A DNA stretch of 64,000 nucleotides from Bradyrhizobium manausense (GTDB lineage: Bacteria > Pseudomonadota > Alphaproteobacteria > Rhizobiales > Xanthobacteraceae), in contig NZ_JAFCKB010000001.1 of the NCBI RefSeq assembly GCF_018130615.1, positions 62,001-126,000 of the forward strand, read 5' to 3'. Every line of letters starts with the position of its first letter. Position 1 is the stretch's first letter. The notes under the pieces were generated by a model that saw only the letters and a program-made list of their open reading frames with translations, had not been told where the DNA came from and made no database searches. A program made the position numbers and the translations under genes. Below are positions 30,229-38,175 of the stretch, in pieces.

Positions 30229-30438
30229 ATGGCCAACAAGCCTGAATATGTCGATCTGATCAGCGATGCGACCCGCCAGCACCGGCGGCGCGGAACGCCG
30301 TTGCGCATCGTCGCCAAGCCCGAGGTCGAGGAGACCTCGAAGCTCAGCCGCTGGCCGCCGGCAATGTTCAGGAAATGGAAGATCGAGACCCTGCTGCGGT
30401 GGAAGCCATCGTCGTGGAATGTGAAGGGCTGGCTTTAA
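30229..30438 (+). CDS. Small basic hypothetical protein
   Basis: A 69-residue basic, tryptophan-containing protein (ending KWKIETLLRWKPSSWNVKGWL) that I do not recognise. A GAGGA site lies eight bases before the ATG but is held in an 11-bp hairpin. No signal peptide or membrane segment is evident. It has protein-like composition, yet is short and has no known family, so it may be a real conserved Bradyrhizobium protein or a chance frame. Confidence 0.45.
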   Translation: MANKPEYVDLISDATRQHRRRGTPLRIVAKPEVEETSKLSRWPPAMFRKWKIETLLRWKPSSWNVKGWL

Positions 30439-30450
30439 TAAATCTCCCCA

Positions 30451-30479
30451 TCATGCCCGGGCTTGTCCCGGCCACGACG
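30451..30479. repeat. Partial palindromic repeat
   Basis: CATGCCCGGGCTTGTCCCGG followed by CCACGAC resembles one half of the 5270-5357 repeat. Confidence 0.6.
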
Positions 30480-30504
30480 AATGCAGCGCTAGCAATGACT
30501 CACA

Positions 30505-31044
30505 TCACCAATAGCGGTACGGATGGTGCCAGCGATGCCAATGATGCCAGCGGCAGATGCGGCGCGGGCCGTAATAGGTCCAGATGATCCGGCAGCGGCG
30601 CGGAGTGTGGTAATAGGGATAGTAGCCGCCGTAGTAGTAGCGCCGATGGAAGTGGCGATAGCCGTAATGCGGACGATAGTAACCGCCGCCCCAGTGACGA
30701 TGGTAGCCGCCATAATGGATGCCGCCGTAGCGCATGCCGCCGCCATGGAAGGCCGGCGCAGCGTGGAAGCCACCGCCGTGGAAGCCACCGCCGTGGCCTC
30801 CACCACCGTGGAAGCCGCCGAAGTGTCCGCCGCCGCCGTGTCCACCACCACCGTGTCCACCACCAAAGCGGACCTGCGTGACCATGTCGTCGTTCGTCGT
30901 TTTCGCCACGGGCAATGCGGTCGGATTGATCGGCGTCATCGCTTCAGCGCGAGGTGCAGTCCCGGCCGCCAACATCACCGCGGCCATTGCGGCAAGCCCG
31001 AGCAAGCGCAGCGGGCTTGTCGCGGGACGCACGATCCTCAGCAT
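30505..31044 (-). CDS. Secreted Gly/His/Tyr-rich protein
   Basis: A 179-residue exported low-complexity protein. Residues 1-35 form a signal peptide ending PRAEA. Residues about 60-105 are GGGHGGGGHGG and FHGGG repeats; residues 105-179 are Tyr/His/Trp/Arg-rich (GYHRHWGGGYYRPHYGYRHF, then CRIIWTYYGPRRICRWHHWH with two Cys). About a third of the mature protein is Gly and His, suggesting metal binding or an envelope structural role; this is inference. It belongs to a group of three small secreted proteins nearby. The gene is read from an ATG at 31044 preceded by a GGGAGAAATT site. Confidence 0.82.
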   Translation of the reverse strand: MLRIVRPATSPLRLLGLAAMAAVMLAAGTAPRAEAMTPINPTALPVAKTTNDDMVTQVRFGGGHGGGGHGGGGHFGGFHGGGGHGGGFHGGGFHAAPAFHGGGMRYGGIHYGGYHRHWGGGYYRPHYGYRHFHRRYYYGGYYPYYHTPRRCRIIWTYYGPRRICRWHHWHRWHHPYRYW

Positions 31045-31205
31045 GGAATTTCTCCCTGACGATGGACAGGATCTTTGCGGCGCAAGCGTCGCGCGTCATC
31101 TCTGCTCAATTGCGACCGCTCCCGAGATTAAACTTACGGACAGGGACGTGAACACGCCATGAATGAACGTCGTTCCGCACCCGACCACGACATAGGGAAT
31201 TCGAG

Positions 31206-31502
31206 ATGACCGTCTACGCGATTGCGCAATTGAAGATGACGGACCGCGCAGCCTACGACCGCTATCAGGCGCGGTTCTTCGAGGTGTTCAGGAAGTTCAA
31301 CGGAAGGCTGCTTGCGGCTGACGAGCATCCACGCGTGCTCGAAGGCGCATGGCCGCACGACAAGCTCGTCATGATGTCGTTTCCCGACGACGCTTCATTC
31401 CTCGCCTTCTCGACCTCACCCGATTACGAAGACATCTCGCGCGATCGCAAGGCGGGCGCGCAGGCGACCGTGCTGCTGGTCAGGGGATTTGCGCCGGCGT
31501 GA
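31206..31502 (+). CDS. DUF1330 family protein
   Basis: A 98-residue ferredoxin-like-fold protein of the DUF1330/Dabb type: VYAIAQLKMTDRAAYDRYQARF, GGRLLAADE-like GRLLAADEHPRVLEG, and MMSFPDDASFLAFSTSPDYEDISRDRKAG. Members are small stress-linked or monooxygenase-like alpha/beta barrels with unknown substrates. The ATG at 31206 follows GGGAATTCGAG. It lies on the plus strand between two minus-strand secreted-protein genes. Confidence 0.88.
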   Translation: MTVYAIAQLKMTDRAAYDRYQARFFEVFRKFNGRLLAADEHPRVLEGAWPHDKLVMMSFPDDASFLAFSTSPDYEDISRDRKAGAQATVLLVRGFAPA

Positions 31503-31508
31503 GCCGCG

Positions 31509-31769
31509 TCACCAGAACGGCCCGTAGCCGAACACGAACGGCGCCGGCACGCGGTAGGAATAGGGACGGTAATAGACGGGACGCGCGTAATAGTGCGGAT
31601 CAGGACGCGGGGCGTATCGCGCAACATAGTAGCGCGCGTGCCGGCGTCCATCGAACACCGCGCGCCCGGCGGAGGCATCCGGCAGCTTCGTCACTCTCTG
31701 CGCCGCGGAAACCTGGGACAGGCCTGCGGTGAGCGCGACAACAACAGGGAGAGCAATCCATTTCGCCAT
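31509..31769 (-). CDS. Small secreted Tyr/Pro/Arg-rich protein
   Basis: An 86-residue exported protein. The signal peptide (MAKWIALPVVVALTAGLSQV) is cleaved near SAA-Q, then come GRRHARYYVARYAPRPDPHY and YYRPYSYRVPAPFVFGYGPFW. The ATG at 31769 is preferred to one 21 bases upstream because it gives a clean signal sequence. I do not recognise the family. It ends seven bases from the DUF1330 stop (convergent). Confidence 0.7.
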   Translation of the reverse strand: MAKWIALPVVVALTAGLSQVSAAQRVTKLPDASAGRAVFDGRRHARYYVARYAPRPDPHYYARPVYYRPYSYRVPAPFVFGYGPFW

Positions 31770-31795
31770 GACGACCGCGGGCCTCGACACTCAAC

Positions 31796-32125
31796 TCAGC
31801 CGCGGCGCCAGTAGCAGCTCATATGCGGCACGATCACCGTGCCGCTCGGCCGGAATTCCTGCACATAGGTGGCGTTGCACTCGCGGACCGCGTCGGGCCC
31901 CGGGTTGTAGCGCGGATAGACACCGTCCGGGACGTAGTAGGGCGTGACGCGCAGACGGGTCTGGGGCCGGCGGCGCGGCGGCGGGACATCGTCGGGCAAG
32001 ACGGCCTGGGCCATGCGAACTTCGGTGCCAGACGCCTGGGCAAGAGGCTGGGCTTGGGCGCCGCCAACGCAAGACTGCGAAAACAACCCCATGCACAGTA
32101 GCGTCAGCGCTGTTTTTGCTCGCAT
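31796..32125 (-). CDS. Small secreted hypothetical protein
   Basis: A 109-residue exported protein. The signal peptide covers residues 1-25 (ALTLLCMGLFSQSC...AQA), followed by an acidic-Pro/Arg stretch (DDVPPPRRRPQTRLRV) and a Cys-containing tail with ECNATYVQEFRPSGTVIVPH and SCYWRRG. The cysteines near residues 83 and 104 may pair. The open frame extends far upstream but only this segment has a signal sequence and sensible composition. It lies 26 bases upstream of the 31509-31769 gene, so the two are probably cotranscribed. Function unknown. Confidence 0.75.
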   Translation of the reverse strand: MRAKTALTLLCMGLFSQSCVGGAQAQPLAQASGTEVRMAQAVLPDDVPPPRRRPQTRLRVTPYYVPDGVYPRYNPGPDAVRECNATYVQEFRPSGTVIVPHMSCYWRRG

Positions 32126-32278
32126 TTTATCGCCCACCCGAACCGTCCTCGACTTGAGCCCCACGCTCCCCGTTTTGGCGGCGCCCGTCAACCTCGCGCC
32201 CTTATAAAGCCGGATGCATCGCCGCGAAACCCACGAGAGCCCACGGGCTCTCCATTCTCGTTTACGCGTTTTCTTGAC

Positions 32279-32310
32279 GCGAACCGGTGTCCACTTCGCT
32301 CGAAAACGCG
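32279..32310. repeat. Dispersed repeat (GCGAACCGGTGTCCACTTCG type)
   Basis: Ends CTCGAAAACGCG. It is the reverse complement of the copy forming the ccmC tail at 13226-13256. It lies just upstream of the metallopeptidase gene, 14 bases from its start. Confidence 0.8.
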
Positions 32311-32323
32311 CTAAGACGAGCGC

Positions 32324-32722
32324 ATGTGGACGGACCTGAAAGCGCCCTCGCTGGCCGAGATGGAAGTGACGGCGCACGACATTTTCGAACGCCTGCCGGC
32401 GGAATTTCGTGGGCTGTGCGAAGGCGTGATCATCCGCGTCGACGACTTCCCGACCGAGGAGGTCCTCGACGAGATGGAATGCGAGAGCGAGTTCGACCTG
32501 CTCGGCCTGTTCCAGGGCGTCGGCCTGCCACAGCAGAGTCTGGGCGACGTGGCGCGGCTGCCGAACATGGTCTGGCTCTATCGCCGGCCGATCCTGGATT
32601 ACTGGGCCGAGCACGACGAAAGCCTCGGCCACGTCGTCCGCCACGTCCTGATCCACGAGATCGGCCACCATTTCGGCCTCTCTGATGCCGACATGGAGGC
32701 GATTGAAGCTCAGGCCGAGTAG
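32324..32722 (+). CDS. Zincin-like metallopeptidase family protein
   Basis: A 132-residue protein of the small minigluzincin-like family. The motif HVLIHEIGHHFGLSD supplies His111, Glu112 and His115. Upstream conserved features are the acidic LAEMEVTAHDIFERLP start and IYRRP-like WLYRRPILDYW. It is a minimal catalytic domain without signal peptide; substrates are unknown. The stop overlaps by 13 bases the end of the convergent regulator gene. Confidence 0.9.
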   Translation: MWTDLKAPSLAEMEVTAHDIFERLPAEFRGLCEGVIIRVDDFPTEEVLDEMECESEFDLLGLFQGVGLPQQSLGDVARLPNMVWLYRRPILDYWAEHDESLGHVVRHVLIHEIGHHFGLSDADMEAIEAQAE

Positions 32723-33528
32723 GACGCGGGCTGATCGAGGCGCGGTGCAGAGAGAAGCATCGTCAGGCGGTAGTCGGGCCAGCCCGCCAGAGACAGCGAC
32801 ACCTGCTGATAGTGCAGCAGCCCCATGGTCGGATGATTGAAGGCACGTTCGCCGCCCTCGCGCGCCAAAACCCCCTGCGTATCCCAGCAGCGTTCGAAGT
32901 CGGGGCTTCCGCTTCTCAGCTCCTCGACCAGCCGGCGAATATCCGGATCGTCGGAATAGGCCGTCACCGCGGCGCGGAACTCCGCGACGACACGACGTGC
33001 CCGGGAGGGCCAGTCGAGGATCAGGGCGCGCGCCTCGGGCCGGAGGAAGATGTAGCGCAGCAGATTTTTTTCGCCGTCTGCATCGAGCCATCCTGCGAAC
33101 AGCAGGGATGCTTTCGCGTTCCACCGACGCGCGCGCCAGGTGCGATCGAGAATGTAGACGGGACCATCGATCGCATCGACGCAGGCCAGGATCTCGTCAG
33201 GCGGATCATCCCTGATGCCGGGACGTTCGGGATCGCGCTTGCCGGCGACTTCAAACAGGTAGCTGCGCTCGGCCCGTGACAGGCGCATCCCGTGGGCGAG
33301 GCGCGCAAGCGCCGAAGCGGAGACGGAGACATCGCGCCCCTGCTCGATCCAGGTGTACCAGGTGACGCTCAATCCGCAGAGCTGAGCGACCTCCTCGCGC
33401 CGCAGCCCGGGCGTGCGCCGTCGTGGTCCAGCGGCAAGGCCGAATTCCGCCGGAGACTGGCGCTCCCGGAGCGCCCGCAAGAAGGCGCTGAGCGAGAGAG
33501 CCGGGGCGATTGGGTCCTGTGCTTTCAT
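32710..33528 (-). CDS. XRE-family regulator with MmyB ligand-binding domain
   Basis: A 272-residue transcription factor. The N-terminal helix-turn-helix (about residues 20-90) contains RTPGLRREEVAQLCGLSVTWYTWIEQGRDV, and the C-terminal half is the MmyB-like PAS-type ligand domain (YILDRTWRARRWNAKASLLFAGW). Such regulators often control a neighbouring divergent oxidoreductase gene. The divergent gene 98 bases away encodes a flavin-oxidase-fold protein, a likely target. An AT-rich palindrome-bearing gap (33529-33626) separates them. Confidence 0.93.
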   Translation of the reverse strand: MKAQDPIAPALSLSAFLRALRERQSPAEFGLAAGPRRRTPGLRREEVAQLCGLSVTWYTWIEQGRDVSVSASALARLAHGMRLSRAERSYLFEVAGKRDPERPGIRDDPPDEILACVDAIDGPVYILDRTWRARRWNAKASLLFAGWLDADGEKNLLRYIFLRPEARALILDWPSRARRVVAEFRAAVTAYSDDPDIRRLVEELRSGSPDFERCWDTQGVLAREGGERAFNHPTMGLLHYQQVSLSLAGWPDYRLTMLLSAPRLDQPASYSA

Positions 33529-33626
33529 GGTGGTTTTTATACCAGCATAATGTAGGTACTTAAACCGGTATCGACGACCTGCTAGCTTTCGGTCCGACTT
33601 CGTCGCTGCGCAAGGGACGCACGGAC

Positions 33627-34196
33627 ATGGGCAAGCAATTCGCGAGGATCGAACCCGAGCACAGGGCCTTCATCGAGCGGCAGAAGATCTTCTTCGTCGC
33701 GAGCGCCCCGCCGAAGGGGCGCATCAACGTGTCCCCCAAGGGCCTGTCCTCGTTCCGGGTGCTCGGAGACACCGATGTCGCCTATCTCGACTGCACCGGC
33801 AGCGGCAGCGAGACCCGCGCGCACCTGAACGCATCTGACGACAAGCGGTTGACCATCATGTTTTGCGCCTTCGATGGCCCTCCGATGATCCTGCGGCTCT
33901 ATGGCCAGGGTCGATCGCTCATGCGCGGCACGCCCGACTACGCCGATCTCGCCCCTCGGTTCGAGGACATTGCAGGCGCTCGCCAGATCGTGCGCCTCTC
34001 GGTCGACCTCGTGCAGACGTCCTGCGGTATGGGCGTGCCCTTGTTCGACTACAAGCAAGAGCGTGGCAGCCTCATCCGCTACTGGACGGCGCAGGGCGTC
34101 AACAATTTGCGAAAATACTGGGGCCTGAAGAACATGAAGAGCATCGATGGCCTGCCGACCGGCTTTGCTCCTGACCGCATGGCCCCGCCGGTCTGA
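33627..34196 (+). CDS. Pyridoxamine-5'-phosphate-oxidase-fold protein
   Basis: A 189-residue FMN-binding split-barrel protein of the Pyridox_oxidase/YwqN-like class: FFVASAPPKGRINVSPKGLSSFRVLGD and YLDCTGSGSETRAHL fit family sequence, and the C-terminal YWGLKNMKSIDGLP is typical of the Bradyrhizobium members. It likely reduces small substrates or binds flavin/heme; the substrate is unknown. It is divergent from the MmyB-type regulator, its presumed controller. The ATG at 33627 has an AAGGG site. Confidence 0.88.
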   Translation: MGKQFARIEPEHRAFIERQKIFFVASAPPKGRINVSPKGLSSFRVLGDTDVAYLDCTGSGSETRAHLNASDDKRLTIMFCAFDGPPMILRLYGQGRSLMRGTPDYADLAPRFEDIAGARQIVRLSVDLVQTSCGMGVPLFDYKQERGSLIRYWTAQGVNNLRKYWGLKNMKSIDGLPTGFAPDRMAPPV

Positions 34197-34284
34197 CAGA
34201 CCAAGATTGCCGAATCCGGCCTAGGATTTGCGCGCCAACCGGGCTAAACAGCCCTCCCCTGACGACAAACCGGGAAGCCCTGAG

Positions 34285-34890
34285 ATGGACAAGTTCACCA
34301 CGCTGGAAGGCGTCGCGGCGCCGCTGAAGATCATCAATGTCGACACCGACATGATCATTCCGAAGCAGTACCTCAAGACCATCAAGCGCACCGGCCTTGG
34401 CAAGGGGCTGTTCTCCGAGCAGCGCTACAAGGACGACGGCAGCGAGAACCCGGATTTCATCCTCAACCAGCCCGCCTATCGCAATGCGAAGGTGCTGGTC
34501 GCCGGCGACAATTTCGGCTGCGGCTCGAGCCGCGAGCACGCGCCCTGGGCGCTCCTCGATTTCGGCATCCGCTGCGTGATCTCGACCTCGTTCGGCGACA
34601 TCTTCTACAACAACTGCTTCAAGAACGGCATTCTGCCGATCCGCGTGTCGCAGGAAGACCTCGACAAGCTGTTCGACGACGCCGAGCGCGGCGCTAATGC
34701 GACGCTGACGATCGACCTGCCGAACCAGGAGATCCGCGGCCCCGACGGCGGCAAGGTCAAGTTCGAGATCGATCCGTTCCGCAAGCACTGCCTGATCAAC
34801 GGCCTCGACGACATCGGTCTCACGATGGAGAAGAAGTCTTCGATCGACACCTATGAAGAGAAGCTCAAGCGCGAACGCGCCTGGGCCTGA
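34285..34890 (+). CDS. leuD: 3-isopropylmalate dehydratase small subunit
   Basis: A 201-residue swivel-domain subunit that works with Leu[27 protein letters not shown] and [13 protein letters not shown] are the family signatures; the start [25 protein letters not shown] is canonical. The ATG at 34285 is chosen. A strong terminator follows, so it is probably transcribed alone, 4 kb from leuC. Confidence 0.97.
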   Translation: MDKFTTLEGVAAPLKIINVDTDMIIPKQYLKTIKRTGLGKGLFSEQRYKDDGSENPDFILNQPAYRNAKVLVAGDNFGCGSSREHAPWALLDFGIRCVISTSFGDIFYNNCFKNGILPIRVSQEDLDKLFDDAERGANATLTIDLPNQEIRGPDGGKVKFEIDPFRKHCLINGLDDIGLTMEKKSSIDTYEEKLKRERAWA

Positions 34891-34906
34891 GCTCAAGTCT
34901 CATTCG

Positions 34907-34938
34907 AAGCCCCGGTGCCACAAGCGCCGGGGCTTTTT
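34907..34938 (+). terminator. Intrinsic terminator after leuD
   Basis: An AGCCCCGG / CCGGGGCT stem followed by TTTTTCT, 17 bases past the leuD stop. Confidence 0.9.
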
Positions 34939-34965
34939 CTTTGCCTCGATTATCACTCTTTGTTT

Positions 34966-35014
34966 GAGCATGATCTTTGCGGAAAACCGCTGCACACTTT
35001 TCCGGATCATGCTC
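34966..35014. repeat. 49-bp palindromic repeat (GAGCATGATC...GATCATGCTC)
   Basis: Perfect 10-bp ends plus an internal CGGAAAACC / TTTTCCGG pairing. This element resembles a well-populated class in Bradyrhizobium genomes. It lies 13 bases before the glycosyltransferase start and is the source of a spurious upstream extension of that frame. Confidence 0.88.
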
Positions 35015-35027
35015 TAAGCTGCCGCCC

Positions 35028-35813
35028 ATGCTGCCCGAGATCGTCACCTTCTGGCACGGCCCGATGGATGCGCTGCGCCAGACCTGTCTGCGCTCGCAGC
35101 TGGCTGCCGGCCACAAGGTCACGGTCTATAGCTTCGACACCATCCCTGGACTTCCGGCGGGCGTCGGCAATGCCGATGCCGAAGCGATCCTGCCGCATGC
35201 ATTTTCCGAACGCTTGCGGCCACCGCAGCCGGACGGCAGCTGGCGCGACTGGACCACGCTGCAGTTCAGCGATTTCTTCCGCATGAAGCTGATGGCGAAG
35301 GGCCTTGGCCTCTGGCTCGATGCCGACGTGCTGCTGCTGAAACCTGTCGAGATCGATCCGGCAAGACCCTATTTCGCCTGGGAGCGTCCGCGCCAGCTCG
35401 GCAATTCCGTGATCTACCTGCCGCCCGAGCATGGCATCGTTGCCGCCTTCGAAGAGCTGATGGAGCAGCAGGAACTGACACCGAACTGGCTGTCGGTTCG
35501 CCACCGCATCACCTTCATGATGCGCCGCCTGCGCGGCGGCTCGAGCCGTCTCTCCGATATTCGCGTCGCGATCTTCGGGCCCGCCGCCCTCACCGCACTC
35601 GCCCGCCGCACCGGCGAGCTGGGATGCGCGCTGCCGAAGCAGTCGTTCTACACCGTGCATGCCGAGCCAAAGCTGTTCTTCGATCCCTCGAGCTATCTCG
35701 GCCTCGTCACCAATCCCGAGATCATCGGCCTGCACATCTCGCCCAAGGGCCGCGGCGGCGAGAAGCCGATTCCCGGCAGCCTGTATGCCTGGGCGACGGA
35801 GCGGTTCAGCTGA
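35028..35813 (+). CDS. Glycosyltransferase with DXD motif
   Basis: A 261-residue protein of the Gly_transf_sug / capsular polysaccharide synthesis type. The metal-nucleotide motif LWLDADVLLLKPV is at about residues 97-109, preceded by FSDFFRMKLMAKGLG. There is no signal peptide. It is likely to add a sugar to a surface glycan or lipid, with donor and acceptor unknown. The ATG at 35028 is used because the upstream extension is encoded by a palindromic repeat. Confidence 0.88.
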   Translation: MLPEIVTFWHGPMDALRQTCLRSQLAAGHKVTVYSFDTIPGLPAGVGNADAEAILPHAFSERLRPPQPDGSWRDWTTLQFSDFFRMKLMAKGLGLWLDADVLLLKPVEIDPARPYFAWERPRQLGNSVIYLPPEHGIVAAFEELMEQQELTPNWLSVRHRITFMMRRLRGGSSRLSDIRVAIFGPAALTALARRTGELGCALPKQSFYTVHAEPKLFFDPSSYLGLVTNPEIIGLHISPKGRGGEKPIPGSLYAWATERFS

Positions 35814-35976
35814 GCGCTCTCTCCTGTCGTCCGGCGAAGGCTACCGATTGTCGCGGCACTGTCGCACACCTTCGAGAACGCGACCTCAACCCCTTCCCAG
35901 TTTGATCCAGCGCAACGCGCCCCTGCATCATTGTGCCTAGTCTTGTTCCAATCGCACGACCCGAATGGAGCTTCGC

Positions 35977-36396
35977 ATGAGCACCGCAAGCAGGCCTTAC
36001 CCCATCGTCCAGGATCTCATCGAGTCCTTTGCCGATTGGCTGAAGCATCGCCGCGAGCTGAACGAGTTGCGCCAGCTCGATCGTTTCGATTTTGACCGGA
36101 TCGCCAACGATCTCAGGATCGCACCCGACGATCTCGAAGATCTGGTTCGTCACGGCCACCACTCTGCCGACGAGCTGCCGAAAATGCTGGACCAGCTTGG
36201 CATCAGCGCAGAGCGGCTCGGGCAAGTGCAGCCGCTATTGCTGCGCGACATGGAGCGGGTCTGCTCGCTCTGCCAACACAAGGCGCAATGCGATCGCGAT
36301 CTCGCCGACGGCACCGCCGCGGAGAACTACCACGGCTATTGCGGCAACGCCGCGACGCTGGAGTCGCTCGATCGGGCTGACGTCGCGCCGCGTTGA
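35977..36396 (+). CDS. Four-cysteine protein with DUF1127-like N-terminus
   Basis: A 139-residue protein. Residues about 20-60 (LKHRRELNELRQLDRFDFDRIANDLRI) resemble DUF1127-type basic helices, and the C-terminus (CSLCQHKAQCDRDLADGTAAENYHGYCGNAATL) has four cysteines, CxxCx5Cx15C-like, as in the DUF6455 family. It may bind a metal. The ATG at 35977, with GGAG six bases upstream, is preferred to the ATG at 35965. Monocistronic; function unknown. Confidence 0.78.
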   Translation: MSTASRPYPIVQDLIESFADWLKHRRELNELRQLDRFDFDRIANDLRIAPDDLEDLVRHGHHSADELPKMLDQLGISAERLGQVQPLLLRDMERVCSLCQHKAQCDRDLADGTAAENYHGYCGNAATLESLDRADVAPR

Positions 36397-36442
36397 GACA
36401 GCGTGGGGTGCGGGGATCGCAGCCGGCCTAACAGCGTGGTCG

Positions 36443-37378
36443 CTATGGGCTAGGAGCGGACGCGTTGCCTCCGCAAGCAACGACCCATAGGCGATCGCTG
36501 GCCATGTCGATCGCACGTCCCAAGGCAGCCCCCATCGTCAAGGCGCCGCTAGGTTCAACCCTCATATTGCACGTCCTGCGGAGAAGTGCGCTTGCCTCCG
36601 TTACCAGCCTGTCGTCAACGGCACACAGCCGAACATCCAGTTTTTCGAGTGCCTCAAACGCGAATGTTCCGATCTGACGAGACTGCAGCGCGTCACATAT
36701 GGTTTCACCGGAAGCACTTATCCTGACCGGCTTTCGGAGCTCACGAGCTCTGGCATATCTCTGATGGGTTTCAGGCTCGGCGACATAGATCGGCGCGTCA
36801 ATGGTCCGTGAACGCAAGGCAAGTGCGACCCCCGTCGCCAACCCGCCGCCGCCGCAAGCGACGACGACGGCATCAGAGCCTGAGGAGTTGTTTTGGATGG
36901 CCGATGCAATTTCCAAGCCCAGGGTGTAACTGCCCACGATCATCTCCAGGCTTTCGAATGCGTGTAATTGATTCCAGTTGCGCTTTTTGGCCTCAAATAG
37001 GGCACTCTCCGCCAACTCCGCTCGGCTGGCGAACCTTATCTCCGCTCCGGTTCTCTGGGCCTGTTCTTTCTTAAAGGCGGGTGCATCATCGGGCATGATC
37101 AGGCACGCTCGCTTGTCGAGAACTTGAGCAGCGAGACCGACTGCAATCGGAAAATTACCTGCTCCTGCTGCAACCACGCCTTCGACCGCGTTTCTGACCG
37201 CAAGGATCGCTCCCCGAAACTTGAACGATCCACTGTGTTGGACGGTCTCATCCTTGATGCAAATTGTCCGGCCCATCCGAGCATCCAGCTCTGCGGAAGA
37301 TCGGATAGGCGTCGCCACCACCCGGCGCGTGATGAACTCAAGATCGTCTTCAGATACATTGAACGGGAGATCAACCAT
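36443..37378 (-). CDS. PLP-dependent dehydratase-like enzyme (fold type II)
   Basis: A 311-residue tryptophan-synthase-beta-superfamily protein like threonine/serine dehydratases. The PLP lysine is in SGSFKFRGA, and the phosphate-binding loop reads ACGGGGLATGVALA. The usual SSGNHAQA loop is changed to GAGNFPIAVGLAAQ, so substrate choice may differ. It contains no ACT domain. The ATG at 37378 is chosen for its strong GGAGAAGAG site; the frame extends 63 bases further to 37441. Base composition is lower in GC than the neighbours, and it sits in a patch with a pseudogene, suggesting acquisition by transfer. Confidence 0.82.
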   Translation of the reverse strand: MVDLPFNVSEDDLEFITRRVVATPIRSSAELDARMGRTICIKDETVQHSGSFKFRGAILAVRNAVEGVVAAGAGNFPIAVGLAAQVLDKRACLIMPDDAPAFKKEQAQRTGAEIRFASRAELAESALFEAKKRNWNQLHAFESLEMIVGSYTLGLEIASAIQNNSSGSDAVVVACGGGGLATGVALALRSRTIDAPIYVAEPETHQRYARARELRKPVRISASGETICDALQSRQIGTFAFEALEKLDVRLCAVDDRLVTEASALLRRTCNMRVEPSGALTMGAALGRAIDMASDRLWVVACGGNASAPSP

Positions 37379-37693
37379 CTCTTCTCCGAACCATAGCGCA
37401 TGAGCACGAACATTATCCGGAGCAAGCAACCACGTGTCCAATCAGCTCTTGTATCGGCTTAGCCAATCTCGTGATCACCATCGTTCTGAATAAGGCCGCT
37501 ATCGCCTCACCGATCCGGTCGTCTCCGCTGGCGATACGAAATGTCCGCAGAATCGAAGCGAGCGGTGCTCGAGCGCGATGCTGGGCGCGTCACCGGGATC
37601 ATGTACAGGCGCGCGGCGAAGTCGGGCAGCCATGACAATGCCGGCAGCAAATTGAGCGGCCTGTCGAACGAGGAAGACGGAGCGGGTCGGAGA
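37379..37693. other. Gap upstream of the dehydratase gene
   Basis: 315 bases without an intact gene. Weakly protein-like minus-strand frames (for example FRIASGDDRIGEAIAALF near 37480-37560) could be remains of a decayed gene, but no family is recognised. The pseudogene abuts it. Confidence 0.4.
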
Positions 37694-38010
37694 CGCCCTC
37701 AGCCCTTCCCCCATCGCCGCGATCGCATCTGCGATCTCGATGGTGCGCCTGGCGATGTCGGCATGCAGGCGCTCCACCATCGCGCCGTCAAGACGGATTG
37801 CGCCGCGCGAAACGTTCTCCGGCAACTCGAACCCGCGATGATTTTCGCGCGCGCGACTTCCTCTTCGGGCGGGGTGAAGATCGCGTCGCAGGCCTCGATC
37901 TGCGAGAGATGGATCAGCGTCTTGCCGTCAACCCGAGGCCGCGGCCCTCCGCGCATTCGGCCGCGATCTCGCCAGGACTGCCCGTCACCGAGAAAACCTC
38001 GACCATCGCT
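37694..38010 (-). pseudogene. Broken 3' fragment of a citE-like lyase gene
   Basis: The minus strand encodes fragments matching the C-terminal third of the intact citE-like protein at 39.1 kb: DGKTLIHLSQIEACDAIFTP, then in another frame ENVSRGAIRLDGAMVERLHA. Relative to the intact copy there are single-base losses near 37941 and 37841 that shift the frame, and no N-terminal two thirds. Nucleotide identity with 39069-39340 looks above 85 percent by eye. Confidence 0.85.
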
Positions 38011-38175
38011 CCCTATTGTGGGCCGCTCGCCGAGCGGCAACGGGCGTCAATAGTATGACTGTTTGCCGGCGGGAATGCTGGAAGGTCTCCGCAATAGTCC
38101 GTGCTTGATCTCAACTATTGGCTCTGTTTGGATCATTGCCGTTGGGCAATGGGTATTTCGGATAATCAGGGCAAA

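Noticed and set aside
31796-33124. A 442-codon frame reaching into the zincin and regulator genes
   Set aside because: Only the last 109 codons have a signal peptide and sensible composition; the rest overlaps two well-supported genes.
34977-35027. A 17-codon upstream extension of the glycosyltransferase
   Set aside because: It is encoded by a palindromic repeat (34966-35014) and would place the start inside it.
37499-37825. A 108-codon frame spanning the citE fragment and the sequence beyond
   Set aside because: Its first part is pseudogene sequence and the rest has no recognisable fold; treated as pseudogene plus gap.
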